From assembly GCF_012516475.1 (NCBI RefSeq), contig NZ_CP051217.1:2046001-2110000 (forward strand): a stretch of 64,000 nucleotides of DNA, written 5' to 3'. The notes beneath the pieces were generated by a model. The model was not told where the DNA came from. It worked only from the letters and a program-made list of their open reading frames with translations, and did not search any database. This DNA comes from Parasphingorhabdus halotolerans (lineage in GTDB: Bacteria > Pseudomonadota > Alphaproteobacteria > Sphingomonadales > Sphingomonadaceae). The position numbers were made by a program, and so were the translations under genes. Positions 9,107-16,910 of the stretch are shown here, one piece after another; position 1 is the first letter of the stretch; every line of letters begins with the position of its first letter.

Positions 9107-10219
9107 TCAAACCTTCGGCATTTGTTGCGTGGCGCAGTGAATTCCGCCACCGCATTCCCCAATCGGATCAACATTGAGCATCACGATCTCGCGTCCCGGA
9201 TGTAGCCGTTGCAGTGTTTCCCCGGCTTCGGCATCCGCCTCGGCATCACCAAATTGCGCCGCGATAACCGCGCCGTTGCAAACATAATAATTCACGTAAG
9301 ACGCGACGAAATCTTCCGATTTTACACGGATATCATAGGGTTGCGGCAACACCGTCATTGCAAATTTCTTTCCGCCTGCGTCACTTGCTTCTGCCAATAT
9401 ATCATGGGTTTCATAAGCAGAGGCTGCAAACGGATCTTCTTCCGCATCGTCTTCGTCCGGCAACTGGATCAATATTTCTCCCGGCTTGGTGAACCGCGCC
9501 AGCGCGTCAATATGATAATCGGTGATATCGCCACCCTTGACTCCTGGTGCCCAGATCAGTTTCTTCCCACCAACCGCTTCGAGAATTTTCGCTTCTATCT
9601 CGGCTTTAGTTCCGCCGTTGCGATTATCGATCACCCAGCTCGATTCGTGGGCGATGACGGTTCCCGCGCCATCGGATTCCAATCCGCCCGGTTCGCCAAC
9701 CAGACCATTGTCGAGCAACTCCAACCCCAGGCGGTCAGCAACAGCGGCGGCGACCTTGCCATCATTGCCGTGCACCTGTTTGCTCCCCCAACCATTGAAG
9801 TTAAAATGCCGCACAGCGAGCTGTCCCGCTTCATTGCGAACAAAACATGGTCCTGCATCGCGGCACCACAGATCATCGGTGGGGATATTCCATACCTCGA
9901 TGCCATCGGATAATTTCCGCCGTGCCGACTCTTCAAACCGCTCGTCCATCAGCATGACGACGGATTCAAATTCGGCAATCGCATTGGCGACATCGGCGAT
10001 GCTTTGCTGAAGCATATCGAGGAACACCGGATCGGGATGGACTATTTTGCTGACCGGCCATTGCATGAACGTGCGCTGGTGCGGCTGGCTCTCTTCGGGC
10101 ATCCAGAAGCCGGTGCCGGACATACTAGCAGGCGCTGCGCAGGAAGCCATCGCAGGGACGGCGGCCATTGCGCTGAAGGCGCTGACCTGTTTGTTGAAAT
10201 TTCGGCGATTCATTCGCAT
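9107..10219 (-). CDS. Agmatine deiminase family protein with Tat-like signal
   Basis: Member of the peptidyl-arginine/agmatine deiminase (PPAD) family, which releases ammonia from guanidino groups such as agmatine. WCRDAGPCFV (substrate carboxylate/guanidinium region), the DYHIDALARF motif and the catalytic cysteine in GGGIHCATQQMPKV at the end are all present. Unlike cytoplasmic AguA it begins MNRRNFNKQVSAFSAMAAV, a twin-arginine-like signal followed by MASCAAP, which could be a lipobox. It is therefore probably exported. I start at 10219, with GGAG 10 bases upstream. Without aguB or polyamine genes nearby, the physiological substrate is open. Confidence 0.85.
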   Translation of the reverse strand: MRMNRRNFNKQVSAFSAMAAVPAMASCAAPASMSGTGFWMPEESQPHQRTFMQWPVSKIVHPDPVFLDMLQQSIADVANAIAEFESVVMLMDERFEESARRKLSDGIEVWNIPTDDLWCRDAGPCFVRNEAGQLAVRHFNFNGWGSKQVHGNDGKVAAAVADRLGLELLDNGLVGEPGGLESDGAGTVIAHESSWVIDNRNGGTKAEIEAKILEAVGGKKLIWAPGVKGGDITDYHIDALARFTKPGEILIQLPDEDDAEEDPFAASAYETHDILAEASDAGGKKFAMTVLPQPYDIRVKSEDFVASYVNYYVCNGAVIAAQFGDAEADAEAGETLQRLHPGREIVMLNVDPIGECGGGIHCATQQMPKV

Positions 10220-10238
10220 GTCCAAATTTCTCCGGTTT

Positions 10239-10323
10239 CGTCGTTGCGAGGAGCGAAGCGACGCGGCAATCCAGAGCGTCTGCGCGTGCCGCTCTGGATT
10301 GCTTCGCTACGCTCGCAATGACG
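10239..10323. repeat. Inverted repeat, GCGAAGCGACGCGGCAATCC family
   Basis: An 85-base element with long complementary ends: GTTGCGAGGAGCGAAGCGAC on the left, and GCTTCGCTACGCTCGCAATG on the right. Inner arms AATCCAGAGC and GCTCTGGATT flank a small loop. A second copy lies at 37699-37781. It fills the gap between ruvB and the deiminase gene and ends 4 bases from the ruvB stop, so it may act as its 3' hairpin. Confidence 0.85.
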
Positions 10324-10326
10324 CGT

Positions 10327-11358
10327 TTAATCAAACAACTCCCCATCCACCGCTTTGTCCGCCGGTGGAGCCATCCCGAGATGCTTCCATCCCCGATCAT
10401 TGAGCGCCCGGCCTCGCGCTGTTCGCGCAATCAGGCCGAGCTGGATCAAATACGGCTCAATCACTTCCTCAATCGTATCGCGCGGTTCCGATAAGCCAGC
10501 GGCGAGCGTCTCGACGCCGACCGGGCCGCCTTTGTAAATATCCGCGATCATGTGGAGGTAACGCCGGTCCATCGCGTCCAGCCCGAGCGCATCAATCTCG
10601 AGACGCGTCAGCGCAGCGTCGGCAGATTTCGCGGTGACCATGCTATCTTTGGCGACATTGGCGAAATCGCGCACGCGGCGCAGCAAGCGTCCGGCAACGC
10701 GCGGCGTTCCCCGCGCCCTGCGGGCAATTTCCTGCGCGCCATCAGGGGCAATATCAAGCGCGAGCAATTTTGCGGCACGGCGCACGACCAGTTCCAGTTC
10801 GTCGTGATTATAGAAATTCAGCCGCACCGGAATACCAAAGCGGTCGCGCAATGGGGTCGTAAGCAGCCCTTGCCGCGTGGTCGCGCCGACCAGCGTGAAA
10901 GCGGGCAAATCAATCCGCACCGAACGCGCTGATGGCCCTTCGCCGATCATGATATCCAGCGCGCGGTCTTCCATCGCCGGATAGAGAATTTCCTCGACCA
11001 CCGGATTGAGGCGGTGAATCTCGTCAATGAACAGCACGTCGCCTTCTTCAAGATTGGTCAGCAGCGCCGCAAGGTCTCCGGATTTGGCGATAACCGGCCC
11101 GGAAGTGGAGCGGAACCCCACACCCATTTCCTTGGCAACAATTTGCGCCAGCGTGGTTTTGCCCAGTCCCGGCGGACCAAAGAACAGCACATGGTCAAGC
11201 GCTTCCTTGCGGGAACGGGCCGCCTCGATAAACACCCGCAAATTCCCGCGCGCCGATTCCTGCCCGATAAATTCGTCAAGCGTCTTGGGGCGCAGGGCAG
11301 CGTCGATATCTTCGGGCTGGCGTTTTGCAGTAAGATCTGGATTATCAGAAACGGCCAT
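10327..11358 (-). CDS. ruvB: Holliday junction branch-migration ATPase RuvB
   Basis: Hexameric AAA+ motor that drives branch migration with RuvA. The protein is about 343 aa. Walker [13 protein letters not shown], Walker B DEIHRLN, sensor 1 GATTRQGLL and the C-terminal winged helix with [13 protein letters not shown] are all present. The start is taken at the ATG coding [15 protein letters not shown] lies directly upstream. In most relatives ruvB directly follows ruvA. Here a GIY-YIG gene (opposite strand), a repeat and an HNH gene intervene, so ruvB must use its own promoter. Confidence 0.97.
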   Translation of the reverse strand: MAVSDNPDLTAKRQPEDIDAALRPKTLDEFIGQESARGNLRVFIEAARSRKEALDHVLFFGPPGLGKTTLAQIVAKEMGVGFRSTSGPVIAKSGDLAALLTNLEEGDVLFIDEIHRLNPVVEEILYPAMEDRALDIMIGEGPSARSVRIDLPAFTLVGATTRQGLLTTPLRDRFGIPVRLNFYNHDELELVVRRAAKLLALDIAPDGAQEIARRARGTPRVAGRLLRRVRDFANVAKDSMVTAKSADAALTRLEIDALGLDAMDRRYLHMIADIYKGGPVGVETLAAGLSEPRDTIEEVIEPYLIQLGLIARTARGRALNDRGWKHLGMAPPADKAVDGELFD

Positions 11359-11419
11359 TCTCCCCAAACCCGCTACCCTGAAATTGTTTCAGGGACCATT
11401 CCGGGTCAGTCACTGCCTT

Positions 11420-11734
11420 ATGCATAATGAAAAAAACCCCTGCGTCTATATATTAGCAAGCAGGCCTTATGGCGCGCTCTACATCGGCGTGACGTCCGCT
11501 CTGATAAAGCGACTTTACCAGCATCGCAACGGTCTGGTGCCGGGACACACATCAAAGCACGCGGTTTACAAACTGGTGCGCTTCGAGATGCTTGATGACA
11601 TGCGGTCCGCGATTACACGCGAGAAGCAGCTAAAGAACTGGCATCGCCCTTGGAAGATCAATCTGATTGAATCGGAAAATCCGCAGTGGGTTGATCTGGC
11701 GGTGAATTTGGGGTTGCCAGCGATTCAGGAGTGA
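11420..11734 (+). CDS. GIY-YIG nuclease-domain protein
   Basis: Single-domain protein of 104 aa in the UvrC/Slx1-like GIY-YIG superfamily, the group typified by YhbQ. The core reads CVYILASRPYGALYIGVTSALIKR: the first tyrosine is in VYI, and the second element is LYIGVT in place of YIG. The conserved Arg (KRLYQHRNG) and Glu (TREKQLKNW) follow. Metal-dependent DNA cleavage is possible but unproven for this small family. It lies divergently from ruvB, whose ATG is only 61 bases away, and interrupts the ruvA-ruvB order. Confidence 0.82.
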   Translation: MHNEKNPCVYILASRPYGALYIGVTSALIKRLYQHRNGLVPGHTSKHAVYKLVRFEMLDDMRSAITREKQLKNWHRPWKINLIESENPQWVDLAVNLGLPAIQE

Positions 11735-11753
11735 TCGGGTTGTCATTACAACC

Positions 11754-11845
11754 CGTCATGCTGAACTCGGTTCAGCATCCACCATGAACCAAATCGCCGC
11801 CTGCGAGCGAGGAGAAGTGGACCCTGAAACAAGTTCAGGGTGACG
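11754..11845. repeat. Inverted repeat with CGTCATGCTGAAC / GTTCAGGGTGACG ends
   Basis: Terminal sequences CGTCATGCTGAACTCGGTTC and CTGAAACAAGTTCAGGGTGA mark a third dispersed-repeat family. A related copy is at 13203-13312. It occupies the gap between the GIY-YIG and HNH genes, so the two foreign-looking nuclease genes are separated by repeat DNA. Confidence 0.75.
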
Positions 11846-11880
11846 GTGTGTGTCAATTGGAGATTTGTGAGGGTCTTTGG

Positions 11881-12591
11881 TCAATGGTAACCAAACTTTT
11901 TTCGATGCTTAGCAAGAAACTGCATTCGCTCACTCGTCAAAGAAAGAGTAGTATACTCGCTCGACTTCATGATTGAAGTTGCACACTCTGATAGATTGGA
12001 GGAATAAATCGCAGTTCCCTCATCGTCAAAGGAGACAAGTCCGCGATCAAAAGCAGCATCCCAATGCGCAGACAACAAAATGATGTTTTCTGGATTTAGG
12101 CGGTTTTTTTCATCACGGCTCCACGGAATGATGTGGGAAACACGGAGCAGCGGATCATCGTCGATGCCCGTTACTTCGCAACAAATTTTATGTCGCAAAG
12201 CGAATTCTCGCAAAGGGCGAGAACCTATTCTGACTTTAGAATTGCGTCGTTGCTCCGTTCGTTCGATATTTTTCAACCGTTCAAGCATTACATCTTTATT
12301 CTTTGGAGAGGATTTAAGGCGGACTCCTTTCTTTACAACTCTGAAACCATGCATTCTCAGTGCTCGACCAGCAGAATCCCGCGCCTTCACTCCTCCTTTG
12401 ACGTCTTCCCAGTCCAAGGCGGCCTGAACGATGGCCGCTGGAGGGTATTTCCTACCTTGCTCGTCAAGCAAATCATAACCAACAGAGGGTCCACCGCCGT
12501 ATTTTTTGAAAAATGCTTGCTCGTCCTTTCTAAATTCTTTCATTTTTTGAATGACAAGCTCTGGATGCAGCTCTCTTTGCACTTTTCTCAT
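11881..12591 (-). CDS. HNH endonuclease with ScoMcrA-like N-terminal region
   Basis: A protein of 236 aa. Residues 1-90 ([32 protein letters not shown]) resemble the small N-terminal domain seen in ScoMcrA-type, modification-dependent nucleases. The C-terminal half is an HNH_2-type domain: [21 protein letters not shown] with the catalytic His pair, then [20 protein letters not shown] containing the Asn and last His. The ATG overlaps the ruvA stop (ATGA), so it is translated as the gene after ruvA. Codon and base use are clearly more AT-rich than in ruvA/ruvB, which suggests acquisition by transfer. Methylated-DNA recognition is inference from the N-terminal likeness. Confidence 0.8.
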   Translation of the reverse strand: MRKVQRELHPELVIQKMKEFRKDEQAFFKKYGGGPSVGYDLLDEQGRKYPPAAIVQAALDWEDVKGGVKARDSAGRALRMHGFRVVKKGVRLKSSPKNKDVMLERLKNIERTEQRRNSKVRIGSRPLREFALRHKICCEVTGIDDDPLLRVSHIIPWSRDEKNRLNPENIILLSAHWDAAFDRGLVSFDDEGTAIYSSNLSECATSIMKSSEYTTLSLTSERMQFLAKHRKKFGYH

Positions 12592-13193
12592 TTCGCCGCC
12601 TTCTTCAGCGCCAGCCTGACCAGCGCATCCAGCGTCGCACCATCCCCAGCCTCGGCATCCGCAGCAGCAACAGCCATGCTTGCCTCAACCGGTTTAAATC
12701 CCAAATTCTGCAACGCGCTCACCGCATCGGCGCTGTTGCTCGATGGCGCGTGAACCGCCCCGCCTGCGCCGACAAACGGATCAACCATCAGTCCGCCGAC
12801 TTTGTCCTTCAATTCATTGACAATCCGCAGGGCCAGTTTTGGGCCAACGCCGTTCGCCCGCGAAATCATCGCCTTGTCACCGGTCGCTATGGCGCGGGAA
12901 ATTTCTCCAGTTTCCAGCGCGCCCAATATTGCCAGCGCGACCTTGCCGCCGACGCCCTGCACCGAAATGAGTTTGCGGAACCAGTCGCGCTCGCTCGCCG
13001 TGGCAAAGCCCATCAGGCGCATGTCGGTTTCGGAAACCTGCATTTCGGTATAAATAGTCGCGCCATCGCCCACGCCGCCAACCGCCGCCAAAGTCCGCGT
13101 GCTGGCAAACACCAGATAGCCGACGCCCTGCACATCCAGCACGAGGTTGTCAGTGCCGATTTCATCAATCATGCCGGTCAGTTTTGCGATCAT
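12588..13193 (-). CDS. ruvA: Holliday junction DNA-binding subunit RuvA
   Basis: Tetrameric junction-binding partner of RuvB. The start is taken at [13 protein letters not shown], the family N-terminus, giving 201 aa; an open frame 12 codons longer reaches into repeat DNA and is rejected. The OB fold is followed by the helix-hairpin-helix pair ([37 protein letters not shown]), and the C-terminal domain that regulates RuvB ([15 protein letters not shown]) is complete. The stop overlaps the HNH gene start by four bases. Confidence 0.96.
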   Translation of the reverse strand: MIAKLTGMIDEIGTDNLVLDVQGVGYLVFASTRTLAAVGGVGDGATIYTEMQVSETDMRLMGFATASERDWFRKLISVQGVGGKVALAILGALETGEISRAIATGDKAMISRANGVGPKLALRIVNELKDKVGGLMVDPFVGAGGAVHAPSSNSADAVSALQNLGFKPVEASMAVAAADAEAGDGATLDALVRLALKKAAK

Positions 13194-13202
13194 ATTTTCA
13201 AT

Positions 13203-13312
13203 CCCGTCAGGCTGAACTTGTTTCAGCATCTCGTCTGGTTTGGCAAGGATTTCATTTATCCGGGGGATCCTGAGCCGTCAGGCCACCGAAGGTAAACAAG
13301 TTCAGGATGACG
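13203..13312. repeat. Inverted repeat between ruvC and ruvA
   Basis: The left end CCCGTCAGGCTGAACTTGTT and right end AAACAAGTTCAGGATGACG are near-complementary. The interior CCTGAGCCGTCAGGCCACCG looks like a degenerate second repeat. It overlaps the ruvC stop: the last RuvC codons (Ala-Ser-Ser) are encoded by the repeat end. It is related to the element at 11754-11845. Confidence 0.7.
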
Positions 13313-13790
13313 CGAGACCCAGCCGTTTCCGGTGATGCGCATGGGTGATCGCCACCGCCAGCGCATCGGCGGCATCCGGCCCGGCCAGCTTTACGCCCGG
13401 CAGCAATATTTTGATCATCGCCTGCACCTGGTCCTTGTCCGCCTTGCCGACACCGACAACCGATTTTTTCACCAATCGCGCAGAATATTCACCAATCTCC
13501 AGCCCGGACCGCGATGCGCCGAGCAGAACCACGCCCCGTGCTTGCCCTAGTTTCAAAGTACTTTGCGGATTGGAGTTCACAAACACCTCCTCCACCGCAG
13601 CAGCATCCGGCCTGTATTCCAGCATGATATCGGTGAGTTCGAGGTCAAGTTTCAGCAAACGGCTGGCCAGTTGTATCTTGGGATCGGTCTTGATCTGACC
13701 GTTTGCGATATGCGACAGCCGGTTGCCCTCAGCGCTGATCACGCCCCAGCCGGTTGTGCCAAGCCCGGGATCAAGGCCGAGAATGATCAA
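13302..13790 (-). CDS. ruvC: Crossover junction endodeoxyribonuclease RuvC
   Basis: Dimeric Holliday-junction resolvase of the RNase H fold, 162 aa. The catalytic acids are in [13 protein letters not shown] (D6), [12 protein letters not shown] (Glu about residue 67) and [16 protein letters not shown] (two Asp near residue 140). [12 protein letters not shown] is the conserved DNA-contact segment. The C-terminus runs into a repeat element. It lies four bases after the yebC stop, in the usual yebC-ruvC-ruvA order. Confidence 0.96.
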   Translation of the reverse strand: MIILGLDPGLGTTGWGVISAEGNRLSHIANGQIKTDPKIQLASRLLKLDLELTDIMLEYRPDAAAVEEVFVNSNPQSTLKLGQARGVVLLGASRSGLEIGEYSARLVKKSVVGVGKADKDQVQAMIKILLPGVKLAGPDAADALAVAITHAHHRKRLGLASS

Positions 13791-13793
13791 CGG

Positions 13794-14543
13794 CTACTCC
13801 GCGTTCAACTTCTCCATAATCTCGTCGGACACATCATAATTGCCCCAGACCGTTTGCACGTCATCATCCTCTTCCAGCATGTCGATGAGGTTGAGCAAAG
13901 TTTCGGCCTGTTCAGCGTCCACTTCCACCTGAACCGAAGGACGCCATGCCAGTTTCACGCTTTCCGCTTCACCGAGCGCCTTTTCCAGCGCGCCGGAAAC
14001 CTCGTGCAAATCTTCCATCGCGGTCCAGATTTCATGGCCATCATCGTCGGAGGAAATATCTTCTGCCCCCGCTTCCATCGCAGCTTCCAGCACCTTGTCT
14101 TCACTGCCAGCGCTCGCGGGATACTGAATATAACCGACCCGTTCAAAACCATGCGACACCGAGCCGCTTTCTCCCAGATTGCCGCCATTGCGCGACATGA
14201 TCGTACGGACGTTGGTGAAGGTGCGGTTGGTGTTGTCGGTCAGCGTTTCAATGATCAGCGACACACCGCCGGGACCAAAACCCTCGTAGCGCACTTCATT
14301 ATAATCATCACCTTCGCTGGCCGAGGCCTTGTCGATCGCACGCTGGATATTATCCTTGGGCATCGACACTGCCTTGGCGCTATTGACGGCCAGTCTCAGG
14401 CGCGGATTAAAGTCCGGGTCCGGCATGCCGGTTTTCGCCGCCACCGTGATTTCGCGCGATAACTTGGAGAATTGCGCCGCGCGTTTCTTGTCCTGCGCAC
14501 CTTTCCGGTGCTTGATATTATTAAATTTACTATGGCCTGCCAT
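13794..14543 (-). CDS. yebC: YebC/PmpR (TACO1) family protein
   Basis: A 249-aa three-domain protein. YebC-family members were long called transcriptional regulators and have more recently been linked to translation of proline-rich stretches. It opens with the signature [20 protein letters not shown], continues with the [20 protein letters not shown] segment and the [12 protein letters not shown] block near residue 90, and has an acidic C-terminal region. Length and motifs are complete. It heads the yebC-ruvC-ruvA set and is divergent from the CPBP protease gene. Confidence 0.93.
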   Translation of the reverse strand: MAGHSKFNNIKHRKGAQDKKRAAQFSKLSREITVAAKTGMPDPDFNPRLRLAVNSAKAVSMPKDNIQRAIDKASASEGDDYNEVRYEGFGPGGVSLIIETLTDNTNRTFTNVRTIMSRNGGNLGESGSVSHGFERVGYIQYPASAGSEDKVLEAAMEAGAEDISSDDDGHEIWTAMEDLHEVSGALEKALGEAESVKLAWRPSVQVEVDAEQAETLLNLIDMLEEDDDVQTVWGNYDVSDEIMEKLNAE

Positions 14544-14593
14544 AAGATTTATCCGTTACCTGTTATTTGGATTATTTGAAGGCTCTTTGCCGC

Positions 14594-15361
14594 ATGTTTA
14601 GACCCAACTCAACCATTGGATGGCCAATCCACCATTTGCAGCGCGTCGCCCGCGACCTGTTGGCTTTTCTTCGCGCGCCAACTGTCCATCCTCAACACAT
14701 AGCCCGCGCCAACAAGGCCAGCGAGCTGGCTTGGCTTTTCGTGCTGAATTGCATCATCGTCGCCATCATCGCAGCAGTGCTTTTCCCGCTGATGTTTGCC
14801 TTCGGGGTCGAGATGTCGGGCGATATGGCGGAGATGTTCAAACGTCCGGTCTGGCAGTTGATGCTCTTCGTGGTGGTGGTCGGGCCGATTATGGAAGAAC
14901 TGATGTTCCGCACGTGGATCAGCGGGCAACCCCGGTTATTAGTCCCTTTTGGTGGCATGCTGGCATGGATTGGCGGATCATATGCGCTGTCAGAATTTGG
15001 CCTCGCCGAAACCAGTCCAACAGCGGTCCCGATTCTGGTCGCAATTATTGCCGCGGGTATATTGGCTGGTTTGATCGGCTTCTGGAAAAGGCCGGTTCCG
15101 CGCTGGTATGCCCGAATATTTCCCGCCATCTTCTGGGGTCAGGCGTTGCTGTTCGGTTTTATCCATGTGTTCAACTATGCGGGCGACAATCCCATTGCCT
15201 TGCTGCCATTTGTTTTGCCGCAAATGGTAGGCGGTCTGATCTGGGGTTATGCCAGAATCCGTTTTGGCTGGTGGTCGAGCATAGCGATGCACATGGCGTA
15301 TAACCTGATTGCCACCAGCGGGTTATTATACGTGCTGCTCACCCGGCCCGAAGTCCTTTAG
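14594..15361 (+). CDS. CPBP-family intramembrane metalloprotease
   Basis: Integral membrane protein of about 255 aa with six to seven hydrophobic segments. Motif 1 is [11 protein letters not shown] (EExxxR; the two Glu and the Arg of the CPBP/CAAX-protease family). Motif 2 lies later around FGFIHVFNY (His), and a third His is in [13 protein letters not shown]. Bacterial members process peptides or act in immunity to bacteriocins; a substrate cannot be read here. The ATG at 14594 is preferred over a TTG at 14567, with GAAGG about 10 bases upstream. Its stop overlaps the convergent ybjQ-like gene by four bases. Confidence 0.85.
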   Translation: MFRPNSTIGWPIHHLQRVARDLLAFLRAPTVHPQHIARANKASELAWLFVLNCIIVAIIAAVLFPLMFAFGVEMSGDMAEMFKRPVWQLMLFVVVVGPIMEELMFRTWISGQPRLLVPFGGMLAWIGGSYALSEFGLAETSPTAVPILVAIIAAGILAGLIGFWKRPVPRWYARIFPAIFWGQALLFGFIHVFNYAGDNPIALLPFVLPQMVGGLIWGYARIRFGWWSSIAMHMAYNLIATSGLLYVLLTRPEVL

Positions 15362-15678
15362 CCAACCACAACAGCCGTGCCGGAAGCGGACACCATCAGC
15401 ATGGACCCTTTGTCACCCACCACTTCATAATCCAGATCAACGCCGACAACTGCATTGCCGCCCACCCGCACAGCCTCAGCCTGCATTTCTTGCAATGCCT
15501 CGTCTCGGGCGCGTTTCAATACATTCTCGTATTTGCCTGAACGCCCGCCGACAATATCAGTGATACTGGCAAACAGATCGCGAAACAAATTGGCTCCGAC
15601 AATCACTTCGCCAATCACAATGCCGCGATAATCAGTGATATTGCGGCCTTCAATAGAGGGGGTGGTGGTAACAATCAT
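15358..15678 (-). CDS. YbjQ family (UPF0145) protein
   Basis: A cytoplasmic protein of 106 aa predicted to form pentameric rings, function unknown; the family is sometimes labelled heavy-metal-binding. It has the diagnostic opening [20 protein letters not shown], the [20 protein letters not shown] block and [17 protein letters not shown], in the usual order and length. It ends overlapping the convergent CPBP gene. I see nothing in its context that gives a role. Confidence 0.9.
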   Translation of the reverse strand: MIVTTTPSIEGRNITDYRGIVIGEVIVGANLFRDLFASITDIVGGRSGKYENVLKRARDEALQEMQAEAVRVGGNAVVGVDLDYEVVGDKGSMLMVSASGTAVVVG

Positions 15679-15735
15679 GCCAGTTCTCCTTCATCCATTT
15701 TGTGCGTTCCCAGCATGGCCAAGCAACAGCGCCGT

Positions 15736-16224
15736 TCAAAGTAATCGCTGGAACCACTGCACATCCCGCCATCCACCCAATTTGCGCCCCACTTCACGAT
15801 ATACACCGATGGAGATAAAGCCCGTGGATTGATGCAGACCTATACTGGCATCATTGGGCAAAGCGATGCCAGCAAATAATGCGTGCACGTTGCGAGCCTT
15901 CAATCTGGCGAAAAGGGATTGATATAACGAGCGCCCAACCCCCTGTCCGGCAAAGCGAGGATCAACATACACAGCAACATCACAGCTTGTCTGATAGGCT
16001 TCGCGCGAGCGATGTTGTGAGCCATAGGCATAGCCGACAACGGTCCCGTCGATTTCCGCAACCAGCCAGGCGTATGATTGCAATGCGGTTTCCATCCGTT
16101 TGCCCATTTCGGCAGCATCCGGTGGTTCCAATTCAAAACTGACCCAGCTGTCTGTCACAAACGGCGCGTAAATTTCTGCACATCGCTCAGCATCGTCAAC
16201 CGTTGCCGAACGAACCGCAATCAT
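15736..16224 (-). CDS. GNAT N-acetyltransferase, phosphinothricin-acetyltransferase-like
   Basis: A 162-aa acetyltransferase of the PAT/MnaT subgroup. It opens VRSATVDDAERCAEIYAPFV, followed by the WVSFELEPP motif common to bar/pat-like enzymes. The acetyl-CoA pyrophosphate loop is FAGQGVGRSLYQSL, and the end has GFISIGVYREVGRKLGGWRDV. Members acetylate methionine derivatives or phosphinothricin-like amino acids; the substrate is undetermined. The ATG overlaps the GapR gene's stop by one base, so it is translated downstream of GapR. Confidence 0.87.
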   Translation of the reverse strand: MIAVRSATVDDAERCAEIYAPFVTDSWVSFELEPPDAAEMGKRMETALQSYAWLVAEIDGTVVGYAYGSQHRSREAYQTSCDVAVYVDPRFAGQGVGRSLYQSLFARLKARNVHALFAGIALPNDASIGLHQSTGFISIGVYREVGRKLGGWRDVQWFQRLL

Positions 16225-16466
16225 CAGGCCAGTCCAAGCGCAGACTTGTAAGTGTCCAGTATCGCTTCCATTTCCTGCCGGTCATGGGTTTCCATCTTCC
16301 GCAATCTTACGATCTGCCGCATGATTTTGGCGTCATAGCCCTGTGATTTCGCTTCGGAATACACATCGCGAATATCGTCAGCGATACCCTTTTTCTCTTC
16401 TTCCAGTCGCTCGATACGCTCAATAAACAGACGCAGCTGGTCTGCGGCAACATTGCCTTCGCTCAT
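16224..16466 (-). CDS. gapR: GapR-family nucleoid-associated protein (DUF2312)
   Basis: An 80-aa helical DNA-binding protein. Caulobacter GapR, the characterised member, encircles overtwisted DNA ahead of replication and transcription forks and stimulates topoisomerases. The family core [20 protein letters not shown] (a coiled coil) and the basic [19 protein letters not shown] are complete. The size is typical of the alphaproteobacterial family. It precedes the GNAT gene with a TGATG overlap and follows DUF1244 on the same strand. Confidence 0.9.
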   Translation of the reverse strand: MSEGNVAADQLRLFIERIERLEEEKKGIADDIRDVYSEAKSQGYDAKIMRQIVRLRKMETHDRQEMEAILDTYKSALGLA

Positions 16467-16510
16467 TCTGATTTCCTCTGAATTCTAATATTTGGATTCG
16501 GAAAGCGTCT

Positions 16511-16819
16511 CTAGTCGGGTGCAGCGTTCTTGGCCATGCTGTTCTTCATCTTCAGGAGTTTTTCGGGTGTCGCTTCGGTCTGGAATTTTCTTTTCCATTC
16601 CTGCGATGGCATGCCATGAATTGCGTTGCGCGCCTCTTCCTTCGCCATGTTCCCGCCAGCCGCATTGGTCGCTTCCATTACCCAGTCAGCCAGGCAATTG
16701 CGGCAAAAGCCCGCCAGCCCCATCAGGTCGATATTCTCGGCATCATGACGGTGCTGCAGATGTGCCACCAGTCGGCGGAACGCGATTGCGGCGGCTTCAT
16801 CAGAAAATTCGTTGCTCAT
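16511..16819 (-). CDS. DUF1244 family protein
   Basis: A small helical protein of 102 aa, conserved in proteobacteria and of unknown function. The family signature LVAHLQHRHDAENIDLMGLA is followed by GFCRNCLADWVMEA, with a Cys pair that could bind metal. It is first in the apparent DUF1244-gapR-GNAT operon; the gap to gapR is 44 bases. Opposite-strand pyk starts 92 bases from its ATG. Confidence 0.85.
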   Translation of the reverse strand: MSNEFSDEAAAIAFRRLVAHLQHRHDAENIDLMGLAGFCRNCLADWVMEATNAAGGNMAKEEARNAIHGMPSQEWKRKFQTEATPEKLLKMKNSMAKNAAPD

Positions 16820-16910
16820 AAAAATGCTTCCGTTGCTTTGTTGTTTTTATCCTGTCATGAATCGCCACGAATGAGGCCGCCGATACGGCGCGACAAAACA
16901 GGATTTTCGA

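Noticed and set aside
12133..12753. Open frame of about 206 codons on the plus strand
   Set aside because: It is antisense to the HNH gene and ruvA, with no recognisable domain.
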